Shown piece by piece: positions 62,270-64,000 of a DNA stretch of 64,000 bases. This stretch comes from Gigaspora margarita (lineage: Eukaryota; Glomeromycota; Glomeromycetes; Diversisporales; Gigasporaceae): contig WTPW01001277.1 in the NCBI GenBank assembly GCA_009809945.1, positions 122,180 through 186,179 on the forward strand, in the 5' to 3' direction. How positions within the stretch are numbered: position 1 is the stretch's first letter; each line of letters starts with the position of its first letter. The notes beneath the pieces were generated by a model. It did no database searches, had not been told where the DNA came from, and worked only from the letters and a program-made list of their open reading frames with translations. Position numbers and translations under genes: made by a program.

Positions 62270-64000
62270 TAGAGTACATGTTTGTTCTTCTAATTCTATT
62301 TTATAATAATTTAATATTATTTTTTTTTACTAGCATTTTCCACCTCTGCAGATATTTAATACTAAATAAATATATATGCAGTGCTATATGGTATCTTTTT
62401 AAATCCAAATTTTCATTGAGGATAAACAAGGTTTTTTATTTTTTATCTTTCTTCATTATACAAATTGCATATTTCTTTACTGATTTTATTAAGAAATCCT
62501 GGTTTTATATATTCTACTTATAAATGTTTCCGTGTCTCTGTTAATTTTTAATAATAAAGGAATGTTTTATGTACATTCTTTTCAACCCATTTACCAAATG
62601 ATAATAATTTGCAAGAACAATTTGAACTATAGAATTAATTTTTCAGGTAAATAAAAATTTATCTATGTATTGGAAATTGAACAAGAATTTTTTGCTTTTG
62701 ATCTTTATTATATAGATCGCACATTTCTTTTATGATTTCACAAAAAACTCCTAACTTTATATATTACACTTTATAACTGTTCTTATATCTCTACTGAATT
62801 TTAACAATAAATATAGCAGATTAAAATGAAATCCAGATTAAAATGAAATTATAGTATAAAATCTCAAAAACCAAATTTTTTTGGGGGTTCATTTTTTAGG
62901 GTTAGGAGTTAGAGTTAGAGTTTAGTTTTAAAAAAAGTTATAATAAACAAGTATTAGTAGGTTTTAGAAGGTTAGCAGGTTAAATAGAAAATATAGATTT
63001 CATTTTAAATTATGATCTGCGACAATAAATAAATGTCTTATATTTATCCTTTTCAACCTATTTACCAAAAGATAATAACTCGCAAAAACAGTTCGAACAA
63101 TAGGTTTAATTTGATCAGGCAAATAAAAATTGATCTATGTGTTAGAAATTTTTTGCTTTTGATCTTTCTTCATAATACAGATCGACAATTTCATCAAAAA
63201 ACTTCAACTTTATATATTCCACTTTACAAACGTTTTTATATTTCTGCTGAATTCTAATAATAAATGAATGTCTTATATTCATTCTTTTTAACCTATTTAC
63301 CAAAAGATAACAACTTACAAGAACAATTCGAACTATAGGTTTAATTTGATCAGGCAAGTAAAAATTGATCTATATATTAAGAATTTTTTGCTTTTGATCT
63401 TTCTTCATTATACAAATCAACAATTTTATTAAAAAACTCCTGACTTTATACATTTCACTTCACAAACGTTCCCACATCTCTGCTGAATTCTAATAATAAA
63501 TGAATGTCTTATATTTGTTCTTTTCAACCTATTTACCAAAAGATAACAACTCACAATAACAATTCGAATCATAGATTTAAATTGATCAGGCAAGTAAAAA
63601 TTGATCTATGTGTTAGGAATTTTTTGTTTTTGATCTTTCTTCATTATACAGATCAACAATTTCATCAAAAAACTCCTGACTTTATACATTTTACTCCACA
63701 AACGTCCCACATCTTTGCAAATTCTAATAATAAATAAATGTCTTATATTCATCCTTTTCAATCTATTTAACAACTTTCATGAATGTTTGGACTTGATCAG
63801 ATAAGTAAATTTGGTAATATTATTTTAGTGCTTTTTTTGAATGAGGTTTTTTGTTTTTGATCTTTCTTCATTATACAGATTGCATTTTCTTTAGTGATTT
63901 TATCAGAAATCCTGGTTTTATATATTTCATTTATAAATGTTTCCAAATATCTGTTGATTTTTGATAATAAAGAAATGTTCTATGTTTATCCTTTTTAACC
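62270..64000 (+). repeat. 235-bp satellite, running off the right edge
   Basis: TGTCTTATATTnATnCTTTTnAACC recurs at about 63033, 63268, 63503 and 63735 (spacing 232-235 bp); diverged units lie at 62270, 62560 and beyond 63830. Each unit has TTTACCAAAAGATAACAACT, TTTAATTTGATCAGGCAAGTAAAAATTGATC and TTTTGCTTTTGATCTTTCTTCAT. Unit length is not a multiple of three, so frames within it are not conserved. Confidence 0.85.
62818..63020 (+). repeat. Segment inverted relative to 24710-24902, inside the satellite
   Basis: ATTAAAATGAAATTATAGTATAAAA, GGGTTAGGAGTTAGAGTTAG and GTTAGCAGGTTAAATAGAAAATA match 24710-24902 in inverted orientation. It interrupts the 235-bp satellite between units at 62560 and 63030. 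Confidence 0.65.

Noticed and set aside
62270-64000. Repeated gene family in the satellite
   Set aside because: The unit length of about 235 bp is not a multiple of three and frames are interrupted in each unit.
1-64000. Mitochondrial or bacterial origin
   Set aside because: No rRNA, tRNA set or dense coding; nested DNA transposons, MITEs, SINE-like elements and satellites indicate nuclear eukaryotic DNA.

Overview
The window is AT-rich (about three quarters A+T by eye) eukaryotic DNA made almost entirely of nested transposable elements, foldback elements, satellites and minisatellites. I found no intact protein-coding gene in 64 kb. Three decayed coding regions stand out: a DDE transposase (48471-52601), a tetratricopeptide-repeat (TPR) gene (59140-60185) and a Ser/Thr-rich membrane-protein-like gene (about 19915-20930, minus strand). 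The style of the transposase and TPR fossils, with the base composition, suggests a fungus with a large repeat-rich genome, most likely an arbuscular mycorrhizal fungus (Glomeromycotina). That identification rests on recalled family resemblance, not a search.

Layout. 1-9.5 kb: copies of a dispersed repeat here called family D, with a terminal-inverted-repeat (TIR) element inserted at 231-1311, three copies of a 150-bp Tourist-like MITE with TTA target duplications, a 533-bp foldback MITE, and a giant palindrome (6960-8750). 9.7-14.5 kb: GT-rich minisatellite blocks and a 2.8-kb AGGACCC-type element with an assembly gap, sitting in a tRNA-like SINE. 15.9-20.9 kb: TA-flanked MITEs, an element holding two further nested MITEs, then the Ser/Thr-rich fossil. 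21-26.5 kb: a long array of hairpin-forming repeats, foldbacks, a SINE head and a 13-bp minisatellite.

27.4-40.5 kb is the centrepiece: a family-D-type element split by a 10.5-kb element (8-bp duplication AAAAGAAA). That element contains a 330-bp palindromic satellite split by two related elements with 9-bp duplications. The first of these holds a 3.0-kb element, which holds a 1.85-kb hAT-type element, which holds a TA-flanked MITE: six levels of nesting. 41.4-47 kb: a hairpin satellite split by a 1.75-kb hAT-type element, an AGGACCC-type foldback, and an A-rich minisatellite with a MITE inside. 48.4-52.6 kb: the dead transposase, interrupted by a 1,970-bp family-D element; removing it with one 8-bp duplication restores the reading frame. 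53-64 kb: more family D, a second giant palindrome with a TTAA-flanked insertion, a foldback MITE holding a SINE-like insertion with a 17-bp duplication, a hAT-type MITE, the TPR fossil, a 900-bp palindromic MITE and a 235-bp satellite running off the right edge.

The features do not form a pathway. The window is a record of successive insertions whose order can be read from target duplications and from empty sites preserved in sister copies or palindrome arms. Element superfamilies are inferred from duplication length and end sequence only, because apart from the dead transposase no transposase lies inside any of them.
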